Made by a program: the position numbers and the translations under genes
NCBI GenBank assembly: GCA_963801055.1
Contig: CAWDDE010000008.1
Span: forward strand, 124,001 to 188,000
Direction of reading: 5' to 3'
Length of the DNA stretch: 64,000 nucleotides
Origin: DASUPK01 sp963801055
Lineage (GTDB): Bacteria > Actinomycetota > Thermoleophilia > Solirubrobacterales > 70-9
Shown here: one piece after another, positions 1 through 9,225 of the stretch
Layout of the letters: every line of letters starts with the position of its first letter
Position numbering within the stretch: the first letter of the stretch is position 1
Notes under the pieces: model-generated
Seen by the model: the letters and a program-made list of their open reading frames with translations, nothing else
Told to the model about the DNA's origin: nothing
The model's database searches: none

Positions 1-1371
1 TCCATCCCGGAGAAGCCGAAGGCGCCGTCGCCGAGCAGCAGGCAGACCTGGCGCTCGGGGTGGGCGAGCTTGGCGCCGATCGCCTGGCCGGGGCCGGCGC
101 CGAGGCAGCCGTAGGGCCCCGGGTCCATCCAGGTGCCGGGCTCCCAGGTCTCCCAGACCCGCCCGGCGAAGCTGACGAAGTCGCCGCCGTCGCCGACCAC
201 GATCGCGTCGCGGTCGAGGAAGTCGCCGAGCTCGCGGTAGACCCGCATCGGGTGGAGCGGGGAGCGATCGTCGTCGAGCATCTCCTGCTCCTCGGCGCGC
301 TTCTCGGCCTCGATCTCCCGCAGCCGGTTGACCCAGGTCGAGGTCCGCGTGGGATCGGCGGGGGCCGACTCGCGGATCGCGGTCAGCGCGGCGCCGATGT
401 CGCCGGAGAGGGCGAGGTCGGGCTGGCGGGTCCGCTCGAGCCGCGAGGGGGCGAAGTCGAGCTGGATCAGCTTCGACTCCTCGCCGAAGCGAGCCGCCGA
501 AGCCGAGCCGGAAGTCGAGCGGCACGCCGATCACCAGGGCGACGTCGCAGCCCTCGAGCGCGGAGCCGCGGGCGCGGGAGAAGTAGAGCTCGTGGTCGGG
601 CGGCAAGCAGCCCCGCCCGAGTCCGTTGAGGAAGACCGGGATGCCGAGCGCCTCGGCCAGCTCGCGCAGCTCGGACTCGGCCTGGGCCCAGTAGAGGTTG
701 CGTGCCGGCCATGATCGCCGGGCGCTCCGGCCTCGGCGAGCAGCCTCGCCGCCTCCTCGACCCCGTCCGGGATCTGCTCCGGCACCGGCGGCGGGTCGGG
801 GACCTCCGACTCGGCCTCCGAGAAGACGACGTCGAGCGGGTAGTCGACGAAGGTCGGGCCGAGCGGCGGCTCGGCGGCGGTGTCGATCGCCTCCGCGGTG
901 GTGCGGGCGATCTTCGCGGGGTCCTTGACGGTCAGCGCCGACTTGACGAGCGGCTTGACGAAGGGGAGGTGGTCGATCTCCTGGAGCGAGCCCGATCCCC
1001 CAGCGCATCTCGGGCGCGCGGCCGCCGAGCGTCACCAGCGGCACGCCGTCGGCCTGCGCGGAGGCGATCGCGCTCATCCCGTTGGTGACGCCGCAGCCGG
1101 CGGTGAGGGCGCAGATCCCCGGCTCGCGGGTCGCCTTGGCCCAGCCGATCGCGGCGAAGGCGGCCGACTGCTCGTGGCGGAAGTCGACGACGTCGATCCC
1201 CTCCGCCTTGCAGCCGTCGTAGATCGAGAAGAGGTGGCCGCCGGAGAGGGTGAAGAGCTTCGAGGCGCCGCGGCTCCTCATCGCCCGGGCGACCAGCCGG
1301 CCGCCGTGGACCGCGCCCGTCTCGGCGCCGGCGCCCTCGGCCTTCTCCTCGACCTGCTCGGGCGTCGCCAT
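1..1371 (-). CDS. Thiamine-pyrophosphate-dependent enzyme (acetolactate synthase / 2-hydroxyacyl-CoA lyase type), 3' end outside window
   Basis: The gene starts at ATG 1371 and runs off the left edge, so about 455 of an expected 540-560 residues are present. The N-terminal pyrimidine-binding domain is clear: the catalytic-Glu region reads DFRHEQSAAFAAIGWAK, followed by GICALTAGCGVTNG and GVPLVTLGGRAPEMRWG. A central domain follows, and at the very edge the cofactor motif LLGDGAFGFSG (GDG of the TPP/Mg site). Frame changes near 1000, 710 and 500 interrupt an otherwise continuous product and are probably sequencing errors. The family condenses or cleaves 2-keto or 2-hydroxyacyl substrates. The true substrate cannot be read from sequence; HACL/oxalyl-CoA decarboxylase-like activity is as likely as acetolactate synthase. 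It begins 10 nt after the ATP-grasp gene, so co-transcription is likely. Confidence 0.8.
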   Translation of the reverse strand, partial: MATPEQVEEKAEGAGAETGAVHGGRLVARAMRSRGASKLFTLSGGHLFSIYDGCKAEGIDVVDFRHEQSAAFAAIGWAKATREPGICALTAGCGVTNGMSAIASAQADGVPLVTLGGRAPEMRWGIGLAPGDRPPPLRQAARQVGADRQGPREDRPHHRGGDRHRRRAAARPDLRRLPARRRLLGGRVGGPRPAAGAGADPGRGRGGGEAARRGRSARRSWPARNLYWAQAESELRELAEALGIPVFLNGLGRGCLPPDHELYFSRARGSALEGCDVALVIGVPLDFRLGFGGSLRRGVEADPARLRPLAARADPPARPRPLRRHRRRADRDPRVGPRRSHADLDLGQPAAGDRGREARRGAGDARRRSLPAPPDAGLPRARRLPRPRRDRGRRRRRLRQLRRAGLGDLGARHLDGPGALRLPRRRPRPGDRRQARPPRAPGLPAARRRRLRLLRDG

Positions 1372-1381
1372 CGAGGCGAGA

Positions 1382-2819
1382 CTACCCCTCGCGAGACTCA
1401 GGAGAGACCCAGGTGTCCTTGGCGCCGCCGCCCTGGGTGCTGTTGACGAGCAGCGAGCCGCGCCTCGAGCGCGACCCGGGTGATGCCCGCCGGGGGCGAT
1501 CTCGTCGCCGTAGGCGTAGGCGCGCAGGTCGACGTGACGCGGCTCGAGCGCGCCGTCACAGAAGGTCGGGATGGGTCGAGAGCCGGACCGTCTCCTGCGC
1601 GACGAAGTCCTCGGGCGTCTCGCGGGCCGGCCGCGATCACCTCCTCGCGCTCCTCCGCGCTCGCCTGCCGCCGATCACCACGCCCCTTCCTCCCAGCTCC
1701 GCCCGCGGCTTGACGACCATCTCGTCGATCCGCTCGAAGACCTCCTCCCGCGCCTCCGGCATCACCATGTCGTAGGTGCGGGACGGTCGGGATGATCGGC
1801 TCCTCGCCGAGGTAGAAGCGGATCAGCTCCTCGGAGTAGGCATGGGTGAGCTTGTCGTCCCCGATGCCCGCAGCCGAAGGCGCTGACCGTGCTGAGGTTG
1901 CCGCGCCCGACCGGCTCGAGCAGCGCGTGCTGCCAGGTCGGGTCGCCGTTCTCGTCGCGGAGCTGCGCGACGTTGTCGCGCAGGTAGATCACGCGCAGCT
2001 CGCGCGGCGCTCCCCGGCGGGGGCCCCGTAGAGCCGGCCGCCGCGGACCTCGAGGTCGTCGGGATCGACGATCGGGATGCCGAGCCGCTCGGCGAGCGCG
2101 ACGTGCTCGTACCAGGCGCCGTTCTCCTCCCCCTCGGAGATCAGGGCCATGGGCGCCTCCGGGTCGCCGTCCGGCGAGGCGGCCGCGAGAACCTGCCGCG
2201 AGCAGCTCGACCGCGTAGGCGATGTCGCGGCGCTCGGCCGGAGGCTGCAGCGGCACGAAGGCGTCGATCGCTGCGCGGGCCGCGAGCGCGTAGGCGATCC
2301 CGGAGGGATTCAGCGCAGTTGTCCTCGAGGATCCGGAAGCGACCGTCCTCGCCGCGAACGACGTCGAAGCCGATCACCGGGCGCGTGCGGTCCCCGCACC
2401 TCGACCCCGATCATCTCCGGCTCGAGGTTCTCGGAGGTCTCGATCAGCCGCGCGGGCACCACGCCGTCGCGGACGATCCGCTGCTCGCTGTAGGCGTCGC
2501 GGATGAACGCGTTGAGCGCCCGGGCCCGCTGCCGAAGACCCGCCTCGAGCTCCTCCCACTCCCGAGCGCTCAGCACCCGGGGGACCAGGTCGAGCAGGAA
2601 CTCCTCAGGTCCCTGGTCGCCCTTGAAGTCGACGCCCTGCTCGCGAAGGTGCTCCCGCATCTGCTCGGCCGCCTTCGTCGAGATCGAGCTCGTCGAGCGC
2701 CGGCAGGAGATCGGCGTAGCGCCCCGCGGGGCTCGCCGTCCGCGCTCGAGCGCCTCGTCGAAGTGCTCGGGGACGTACGGCGTCCTTGCCTTCGTCCCGC
2801 CCTCCACGGGCGGCGTCAT
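1382..2819 (-). CDS. Circularly permuted ATP-grasp protein (DUF404/DUF407 family)
   Basis: The start is ATG 2819 and the stop TAG 1382-1384, about 475 residues, normal for the family. Recognisable blocks are GVDFKGDQGPEEFLLDLVPR, ALNAFIRDAYSEQRI, PVIGFDVVRGEDGRFRILED (substrate/ATP region), VIYLRDNVAQL, LLEPVGRGNLSTVSAFG and, at the C terminus, LVNSTQGGGAKDTWV. The chain changes frame at least six times (near 2690, 2385, 2310, 2020, 1870 and 1600-1500); the blocks stay in order, so I treat these as sequence errors. Members of this family are predicted carboxylate-amine or peptide ligases, often beside an alpha-E helical protein and a transglutaminase; those partners are not seen here. The biochemical substrate is unknown. 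Confidence 0.8.
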
Positions 2820-2843
2820 TCCCGGGCGGAGCGGTTTCAGTCC

Positions 2844-3616
2844 CTAGAGCTCGTCCAGGGCGCGGCGCGCCGCGTGGGCGTCGAGCTCGGCGTCGTGGAC
2901 GCGTCTGCTCGGCCTCTTCGACCGCCTCGCGGGCGCGCTCGAGCTTGGCCCGCTCGCGCTCCAGCCGCTTCTCGGCCGCGGCGAGCTTGCGCTCGGCCTC
3001 CTTGCGGCGCTTCGCCTGCTGCTGGCGGGCGCGGCGCTCGGCCGCCTCGCGCTCGCCCTTCCCGCGCTTGCGGGCCGGCGCCTTCGGCGTCGCCGGCCCG
3101 ACCAGGCCGATTCCCGCGGCGCGCTGCTCGCGGGTCAGCCGGCCCCGCTCGATCGCCTCGGCGACCTCGGGGTCGCTCGGCGCGGCCTGGAGCGTCTCCC
3201 CGACCCGCGTCGAGGATCTGCGCCCCGACCCCGTGCTCGCGGCCGATCGCCTCGGCGGTCCGGAGCAGCGAGTCGATCGCCTCCTGCTCGCGGCTCGCCG
3301 CCTCCCGCAGCTTCTCGCGATCGGTCGAGCCGGCGAGCATCTCCTCCTGGGCGGCGCGGAGCTGCTCGCCCACCTCGAGCAGCTCGGCTCACCTCCTTCG
3401 CCTTGCGCGCCGCGAGCTGGTTGACGAGCCAGGCGCCGCGCGGGTCGGCTTCCGCAGTCCCTTGACCCAGTCGGCCGCCTCGGCCTCGCCCTCGGCGCGC
3501 AGCGACTTCGCCAGCTCGTTCCGGGCGGGGGTGAACTCCTCGAGCGGGCCGTGGAAGAGCCCGTCCAGTTCCTCCTCCGGCACGCCCTTCGGTGGGCTGA
3601 TGGCCGCAGCTTCCAC
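2844..3616 (-). CDS. Hypothetical Ala/Arg/Glu-rich coiled-coil protein
   Basis: The gene starts at GTG 3616 and ends at TAG 2844, about 257 residues. I do not recognise a named family. The N-terminal half (VPEEELDGLFHGPLEEFTP, then KGLRKPTRAAWLVNQLAA after a frame change near 3450) looks helical. The C-terminal third is very rich in Lys, Arg, Glu and Ala and predicts a long coiled coil (EAERKLAAAEKRLERERAKL type repeats). Frame changes near 3390, 3205 and 2905 must be bridged. It lies between the cyclase and the ATP-grasp gene on the same strand, so it may be part of that unit. It resembles conserved actinobacterial hypothetical proteins with an RWLVNQLA-type motif, but no function is proposed. 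Confidence 0.6.
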
Positions 3617-3633
3617 TTACCTCAGCACCGCGG

Positions 3634-5391
3634 CTACCGAATTCCGAGCGCGCGATCCACTTGCCCTAGGACCCGGCGAGCGTGTGGGCGTCTTGCCGAG
3701 ACCGCGTTCCTGGCTGCCGTCCCCGCCCGGCCCACTCCAGGGCCGGGGCGCAGGCCGGCGGCCGAGGCCGTCGTCCGGGGACCGGCGCGCGGCCGAGGCC
3801 GCCCACGGTCGGGTCGCCGAGCGGGTCGTTGACGTCGCTGCCCGGGCCGGTGTGCGAGCGCGACCGGGATGAGCGGCGCGTAGAGCTCGACCGTGCGGTC
3901 GTAGCCGCGGATCTCGCGCTCGCCGCGCGACTCGACCTCGATCGTCTCGGAGAGCAGCGCGCGGGTGTCGCCGGTGATCAGCACCGGGTCGCCGGTCTCG
4001 CGGGTGGCCGACTCCGACCCGGGAGGCGAGGTTGACCGCGTCGCCGATCACGCTGAAGGAGAGCCGCCCGGCGCCGCCGATCGAGCCCGCGACCACCGTG
4101 CCCGGTGTTCACCCCGACCCCGACCTCGAAGCCGCCCGGCCGGCGGCTGTTGATCGTCCGCGCCAGCTCCACCGCGCACTGCACCGCGCGGTCGGCGTGC
4201 TGGGGCATCCGCTCGGGCGCGCCGAAGACGGCGAGCACCGCATCGCCGATGAACTGGTCGATGTGGCCGCGGTGGCGGGCGACGATCGGGACGATGCACT
4301 CGAAGAGCTCGTTGAGGCGAGCGACGATCTCGGGCGCCGAGGCCTCCGCCGCCGCGGTCGGTGAAGTCGCGCACGTCGACGAAGACCAGCGAGACCTCGA
4401 CCTCCTCGCCGCCGGGCTCGAAGTCCTCGCGAGATCAGGTGCTGGGCGACCTCCTCGTCGAGGTAGGTGCCGAAGGCCTCGCGCAGCCGCTCGCGCTCGG
4501 CCAGCCCGTCGACCATCTGGTTGAAGGCCGAGGAGAGCTCGCCGAACTCATCCGAGGTCGTGACCGGCACGTGCTCGTCGAAGCGCCCCTGGCGGATCCG
4601 CTCGGTCGCCGCCTCGAGGTCCTCGATCGGGCGGAGGATCGAGCGGGAGAGCAGCACGGTGAGCTCGAAGCTGACCGTGAAGGAGACGAACAGCGCGATC
4701 AGCACGGCGACGCCGAGCGCGTCGGTGCCGCCGCCGTTCGAGGTGAGCGCCGCGACCACGATGCCGGTGATCACGTTGATCAGCGGCAGCGAGCCGAGCA
4801 GCTTCACCCGCAGCGGCACCACCGGGCGGTCGATCCGGACCGGCGTGTCGAGCGCCGAGTTGATGTCGAAGAGGATCGGCCGCATCGCCAGCTCGAGCGC
4901 CAGGTAGTGCAGGGTCGCCGGCGTAGGCGACCGCGAGCAGCGCCGCGATCGCGATCGGGAAGAAGGCGAGCCAGCTGAGCTGAAGCACGACGACCGAGGC
5001 GACGACCGCGATCAGAGTGACCAGGATCGGGACGAAGAAGTCCCGCCGGATCAACTCGATCGGCAGGTTCACCGCCAGGTGCCAGGCCTCCGCCGTCTGC
5101 TCCGAGCGAGCGCGCCCCGCCGATCCACGCCTGCAGGGGCCGCAGCCGCCTCAGCACGCGGGTCAGGACGAAGCCGACCCCGATCGCCGTCAGCCCGAGG
5201 GTGATCGCGAGGATCGTCAGGAAGTCGCCGCCGGAGACCGAGTAGTAGAAGCTGAACAGGGCGACCGCGCCGGTCGCGACCAGGAAGGCGGTCTGCAGCT
5301 CGACCGTGATGAACACGGCCGGGTAGCGGCGGCCGAGCTTCCGGTAGAGCCAGGTGAGGGGATGCGGGTGCGACACGGGTCGGCCGCCCAT
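3634..5391 (-). CDS. Membrane-bound adenylate/guanylate cyclase with HAMP domain
   Basis: The gene reads from ATG 5391. The N-terminal half has about six hydrophobic segments (AVFITVELQTAFLVATGAV, LTILAITLGLTAIGVGFVL, IGTFFVPILVTLIAVVASVV-like, LINVITGIVVAAL, VLIALFVSFTVSFEL). A HAMP linker follows (LSRSILRPIEDLEAATERI, SDEFGELSSAFNQMVDGL), then a class III nucleotide cyclase domain: VSLVFVDVRDFTDR with the metal-binding Asp residues, IDQFIGDAVLAVFGAP, VGVGVNTG, SFSVIGDAVNLASRVE. It would make cAMP or cGMP at the inner membrane face. Frame changes occur near 5120, 4920, 4430, 4360, 4100 and 4010. A further one near 3855 would give an alternative C terminus ending near 3680, so the last 60 residues are uncertain. 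Confidence 0.85.
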
Positions 5392-5435
5392 TGTCCCGAA
5401 CCGGTCGAACGGACCGCCTTGCGGCCCGGGTGCAC

Positions 5436-6087
5436 CTAGAGCGAGCGGACCGCCTCCGGGATCGGGGTCTCGCCGTCGAGCAGGTCGAACGACTTGCCGA
5501 TCGTGTTGTCGGCGACCAGGACCTCGGCGATCACCGCGGCGACGTCGTCGCGGCTCACCGAGCCGCCGGTCTCGAGCTGCTCGGCGATCTGGACCCTGCC
5601 CGTGCCGGGCTCGTCGGTGAGCCCGCCGGGCCGAACGATCGTGTAGTCGAGGCCCGCTCTCGGTGACGACCTTGTCGGCCTCCGCCTTCGCCTCGTAGTA
5701 CGGGCGCATCTGGTCCGTCCAGCGCTCGGGGTGGTTGGCGCCGATCGCGCTGACGATCACGTAGCGGCGGATGTCGTGGGAGCGCGCGGCGTCAATGAGC
5801 TTGACCGCGCCGCCGTAGTCGACCGTCCGCTTCCGCGCCGGTCCGCTGCCCGGGCCCGCGCCGGCGGCGAAGACGACCGCGTCCGCCCCCGCGACCGCGT
5901 CGTCGATCTCGACGTTCTCGATGTCGAGCACGATCGGCTCGGCGCCGATCTCCTCGAGGTCCGCGGCCTGCTCGGTCTTGCGGATGATCCCCCGCGGGCT
6001 GTCGCCGCGCTCGGCGAGGATCTTCTCGAGCCGCAGCGCGATCTTCCCGTGGCCACCGACGATGACGACGTTCACGGCCGCGACCAT
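5436..6087 (-). CDS. NAD(P)-binding Rossmann-fold epimerase/NmrA-like protein
   Basis: ATG 6087 gives a product of about 216 residues ending at TAG 5436. The N terminus has the dinucleotide-binding glycine motif VVIVGGHGKIALRLEKIL, then GIIRKTEQAADL, GADAVVFAAGAG, and the atypical SDR pattern VIVSAIGANHPERW...YYEAKAEADKVV, in which YxxxK can be picked out. One frame change near 5660 moves to the C-terminal half (YTIVRPGGLTDEPGTG, VSRDDVAAVIAEVL, KSFDLLDGETPI). This is the SDR_a5/NmrA-like group that includes YwnB/YtfG type proteins; substrate unknown. A start at the internal GTG (VNVVIVGG) four codons later is also possible. It is followed by the cyclase gene with a 44-nt gap. Confidence 0.8.
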
Positions 6088-6143
6088 ACTTGAGCGATGG
6101 CCACCGCTGACCTCACCGTGATCGGCCTTTAGAGGAGAAGTAG

Positions 6144-6230
6144 TGCCGGGGGTGGGATTCGAACCCACATGTCCCCGAAGGGACCGCGGATTTTAAATCC
6201 GCGTGCCTCGACCAGTTGGGCTATCCCGGC
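6144..6230 (-). tRNA. tRNA-Leu (anticodon UAA)
   Basis: An 87-nt cloverleaf on the minus strand. The acceptor 5' arm is GCCGGGA, the D arm AGCCCAACTGGTCGAGGC, the anticodon arm GCGGATTTAAAATCCGC with loop anticodon TAA, a long class II variable arm (GGTCCCTTCGGGGACA), and a T arm GTGGGTTCGAATCCCAC. The 3' acceptor strand is CCCCGGC followed by discriminator A. The long variable arm and anticodon identify leucine. CCA is not encoded. Acceptor position 7 (A) faces C, a single mismatch that may be a sequencing error in the C-run. Confidence 0.95.
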
Positions 6231-6453
6231 GCGCGACCTGATCGTAGTCCTGGCGGCACCCCTTAGGCGGACCTTAGACGCGCCGGACGACAATGGTCTT
6301 CGTCCACCGGAGAGATCCCCGCAAATAGCGGCGGAAAAGTGCGTGTGGGGCCCGCATTTCGAGGGCATTAAGGGTCCCGCGAGCGCAACCGGACCGCTGC
6401 TACCGTGTTTTCTTCGGCAGGGAGGATTCCGCCGCTTCTCTGCCGTCCCCGCC

Positions 6454-8073
6454 TTGGAAGCCTCAACCCTCACACACGCGCAGCGACGCGGGCTCTTCGC
6501 CCGGCGCTCGCCCCTCCTCCGCTTCCAGGACGACGAGAAGCTCGTCGCCCTCACCCGACGGGGTCATCAGCACGCCTTCGACACCCTCGTCGAGCGCTAC
6601 CAGTCGCGGCTTCTGGGCTTCTGCCGCCAGATGCTCGGCTGCACCGAGGACGCCGAGGACGTGCTCCAGGAGGTCTTCGTCGCGGCCTACAACGCGATGG
6701 TCGCCGACGAGCGCCCGATCGCGGTCCGGCCCTGGCTCTACCGGATCGCCCGGAACCGCTGCCTCAACCATCTTCGGAAGCCGACCGCGGACGGGCAGGA
6801 CACGATGGACACGCACCCCCACATGAACGGGGTGACCACCCACGAGCGGGTCCAGAGCCGCGAGGAGTTCCGCAGCCTGCTGGCGGACGTCGGCAAGCTG
6901 CCGGAGACCCAGCGCTCGGCGCTTCTCCTGCGCGAGATCGACGCGATGAGCTACGAGGAGATCGCCCAGGCGATGGACACCACCGTCCCCGGCGTCAAGT
7001 CGCTCCTCGTCCGCGCGCGGATCGCGCTCGCCGAGTCGAGCCAGGCCCGGCAGCTGACCTGCGACGACGTCGCGGCTCGAGCTCGCGGAGGCCGCCGAGG
7101 GGCTCGCCAAGGTCTCCGGTCCGGTCCGCCGCCACATCAAGGGCTGCGACCCCTGTCGCGCGTTCCGCACCCAGCTTCGCTCCGACACCAAGGTGCTCGC
7201 CGCGATCTTCCCGGTGGGCCCGCTGCTCGTCCTCAAGGGCGCCGTGCTCGCCAAGCTCAGCGGCCTGTTCGGCGGCGGCGGTGGCGGTGCCGCTGCCGGC
7301 GCGGGTGGCGGCGGCGCTGCGGGCGCCGGTGCCGCCGGGGCAGGAGCCGCGGGCGCCGGAGCCGCGGGCGCGGGTGCCGCGGGCGTGGCCGCCACGGGCG
7401 GCACGGCCGTCACCGGCGCCGCCGTCGGCGGCGCGGCTGCGGCAGGCGGAGCCGCCGCGGGCGGCGCAGGCGCAGCCGCGGCGACAGGTGCAGCCGCGGC
7501 GATCGGCACCAAGGCCGCCGCTGGAATTGCGACCGCCGCGATCATCGCGGGCGGCGCCGCCGAGATCCAGCACGTCACCGCAAACCACCCGGCCGCCAAG
7601 CCTCAGCCCAAGGTGCGGAGCGTCGACGTCCCGGATAGGCGCGTCGCACCAACCGCCACTCCGGCGACCGCCGAGCCCGCTCCGGCGGACGCCCCTCCGG
7701 CGACACCCGCGGCGACCGCCCCCGCCCAGCCCGCGGACACGGTGACCGTCCCGCCGCAGCCCGCCGATCGAAGCCTCGACCGACGGAACCGGCGACCACG
7801 ACACCGCCCAAGCACAGGCGACACAAGGCCAGCGCCCGCGCCAACACCGACTCCAAGGGCGCCAAGAGCACCCAGCAGTCAGGCCCGGTCACCACCGGCG
7901 TCGAGCCGTCGACGACCTCGTGCGACGCGGACGGCGACGGCGTGGCCGATCCGGGCGCGCCGAGCACCTGCTCCTCCGGTGGCACCACCTCGACGACCGC
8001 AGATCAGCCGGCCACCGTTTCCCAGCCGGCCACCGATTCCCAGACGGCCACCGACACGCCCCCGACGCAGTAG
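6454..8073 (+). CDS. ECF-type RNA polymerase sigma factor fused to a zinc-finger anti-sigma-like domain, membrane segment and Pro/Thr-rich tail
   Basis: Sigma region 2 is seen as HAFDTLVERYQSRLLGFC, DAEDVLQEVFVAAY and RPWLYRIARNRCLNHLRKP; region 4 as LPETQRSALLLREIDAMSYE, EIAQAMDTTVPGVKSLLVRA. After a frame change near 7078 the chain continues with RLELAEAAEGLAKV and VRRHIKGCDPCRAFR, an HxxxCxxC zinc-binding pattern of the ZAS anti-sigma type. Then come a hydrophobic segment (AIFPVGPLLVLKGAVL), an Ala/Gly-rich stretch with AGAAG repeats (about 7270-7560), and a Pro/Thr/Ser tail ending DSQTATDTPPTQ after a second frame change near 7760. No good ATG precedes region 2; TTG 6454 is the best in-frame candidate, so the start is uncertain. 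The fusion suggests a membrane-tethered, self-inhibited sigma factor. Confidence 0.82.
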
Positions 8074-8116
8074 AAGTCGGCGTCCAGCCACCAGAAGTCG
8101 ACGCCGAAGAAGGAGG

Positions 8117-9061
8117 TCAGGCAGCGGCGGGCGCGAGCCCGATGACCTTGAGCCGCCGGGTGAGGCACTGCGCCGCGAAGGCGTGGGTCTCCTCCCGGGT
8201 GACGCCGAAGAGCTCGAGATCGTCCTCCTCGTCCCAGGGCGGATCGATCACTTTGTCGGCGATCGGCAGTGACTTCATCAGCATGTTCTGGATCACCTCG
8301 CGGTAGCGCTGGTCCTCGTTCACGCACTCGGTGAGGAAGCGGACGCCGAAGGCGATGTGGCGGTGCTCGTCGCGGGCGACGTTGGAGAAGCCCTCGACGA
8401 ACGCGGGCAGGGTCCCCATCCGCTCGTTGTAGTCGATGATGAAGTGCTGCCCGGTGAGGGCCAGCATCCCCTCGATCACCATGTGGTAGAGGGTGATCGC
8501 CTCGACCATCGCGTCCCGGTCGCCAGGCTCCGCGCCCAGGCGGTCCACCAGCTCCTTGAGCAGCCCGTCGAAGAGCTCGCGGAATGCCGGGTTGAGATGC
8601 TGGTCCAGCGCGTCGAGCCGCTGCTTGAGCTCGGTCGCGTTCTCGAGCACGCCGACCTCGCTGAAGAACCGGTCGAAGAAGCGGACGTGGCGAGCCTCGT
8701 CGGCGATCTGCGTGGAGAGGAAGATCCGCTGCGCCTCGGTGGGGGCGGCGCGCATGATCGGCCCGAGCTCGTCGGCGACCTTCTGCTCGCCGATGAAGAA
8801 GCTGGAGAGCCCGTACATGCGCTGGAAGCGCTCCTCCGGCCCGATCCGCTCGTGCCAGTCGACCCGGTCCTGGGAGAAGTCGAGGTCCTGGGTCGCCCAC
8901 TGCTGGCGCTCCCAGAGGTTGTAGAGCTGGGTGTAGTCGAGGAGCTTGACGTCGCTGCGGTCCCCCCGCTGGAGGGCCGGGTCCGAGGTCGCGCGGAAGT
9001 CCTCGCGCTGCGCCCTCGACGGTCCCGACTGCGTGGCGTCCTTCGCCTCGACCGGCTCCAT
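8117..9061 (-). CDS. R2-like ligand-binding oxidase family protein (R2lox-like, ferritin fold)
   Basis: An intact 314-residue frame from ATG 9061. All six carboxylate/histidine metal ligands of the R2/R2lox ferritin-like family are visible in order: Glu in FIGEQKVADEL, Glu and His in IADEARHVRFF, Glu in YHMVIEGMLALTG, and Glu and His in ARDEHRHIAFG. The Val of GEQKV and the Tyr of LYHMVIEG sit where the Val-Tyr ether cross-link of the mycobacterial R2lox proteins forms, so an R2lox with a Mn/Fe or di-iron centre is more likely than a ribonucleotide reductase subunit. No NrdA partner is nearby. A paralogue lies at 61125-62418. The promoter region carries an 18-bp dyad like that beside the TetR gene near 61 kb. 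It is convergent with the sigma-factor gene (43-nt gap). Confidence 0.82.
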   Translation of the reverse strand: MEPVEAKDATQSGPSRAQREDFRATSDPALQRGDRSDVKLLDYTQLYNLWERQQWATQDLDFSQDRVDWHERIGPEERFQRMYGLSSFFIGEQKVADELGPIMRAAPTEAQRIFLSTQIADEARHVRFFDRFFSEVGVLENATELKQRLDALDQHLNPAFRELFDGLLKELVDRLGAEPGDRDAMVEAITLYHMVIEGMLALTGQHFIIDYNERMGTLPAFVEGFSNVARDEHRHIAFGVRFLTECVNEDQRYREVIQNMLMKSLPIADKVIDPPWDEEDDLELFGVTREETHAFAAQCLTRRLKVIGLAPAAA

Positions 9062-9111
9062 TCGCTCTCCTCCTGACTCGCTGACGGCTGGGGAGGGAGC
9101 CTACCGCACGG

Positions 9112-9129
9112 ACTGGCTGGCTGGCCAGT
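9112..9129. promoter_or_regulatory. Candidate TetR-type operator upstream of the first R2lox-like gene
   Basis: The 18-bp sequence ACTGGCTGGCTGGCCAGT has 6-bp inverted arms ACTGGC/GCCAGT. It sits 51 bp upstream of the start codon at 9061. It matches ACTGACTAGTCAGTCAGT at 61062-61079 in arm layout, with only transition differences. Binding by the TetR protein at 60394-61054 is inference. Confidence 0.45.
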
Positions 9130-9142
9130 TCCGCCTTGTGCC

Positions 9143-9179
9143 TACCAACTTTTGTGGCACCTGATTACCAATTTTTGTG
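9143..9179. repeat. Two 14-bp direct repeats in an AT-rich intergenic spot
   Basis: TACCAACTTTTGTG (9143-9156) and TACCAATTTTTGTG (9166-9179) differ at one base and are spaced 23 bp, two helical turns. They lie between the divergent R2lox-like gene and the small membrane-protein gene, in sequence notably richer in A/T than the surroundings. Such phasing fits an activator or repressor binding on one face of the helix, but no regulator is identified. Confidence 0.45.
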
Positions 9180-9225
9180 TAGGGTATCCAGAGATCACTC
9201 AACCACCACGGACGGTGAGGCCGAT

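Noticed and set aside
2103..3872. Plus-strand open frame of nearly 590 codons, Arg/Pro/Ala-rich
   Set aside because: It crosses three minus-strand genes with recognised or consistent products; composition is that of a GC-driven shadow frame.
7262..7560. GGC/GCC-rich stretch as a possible DNA repeat element
   Set aside because: It encodes the Ala/Gly-rich part of the sigma-factor fusion in frame and varies in codon use, so it is a coding low-complexity region.
6463..7599. Long open frame (about 378 codons) on the minus strand, Ala/Pro-rich
   Set aside because: It is antisense to the sigma factor gene whose motifs are clear. High GC makes long antisense frames common, and the translation has no recognisable motif.
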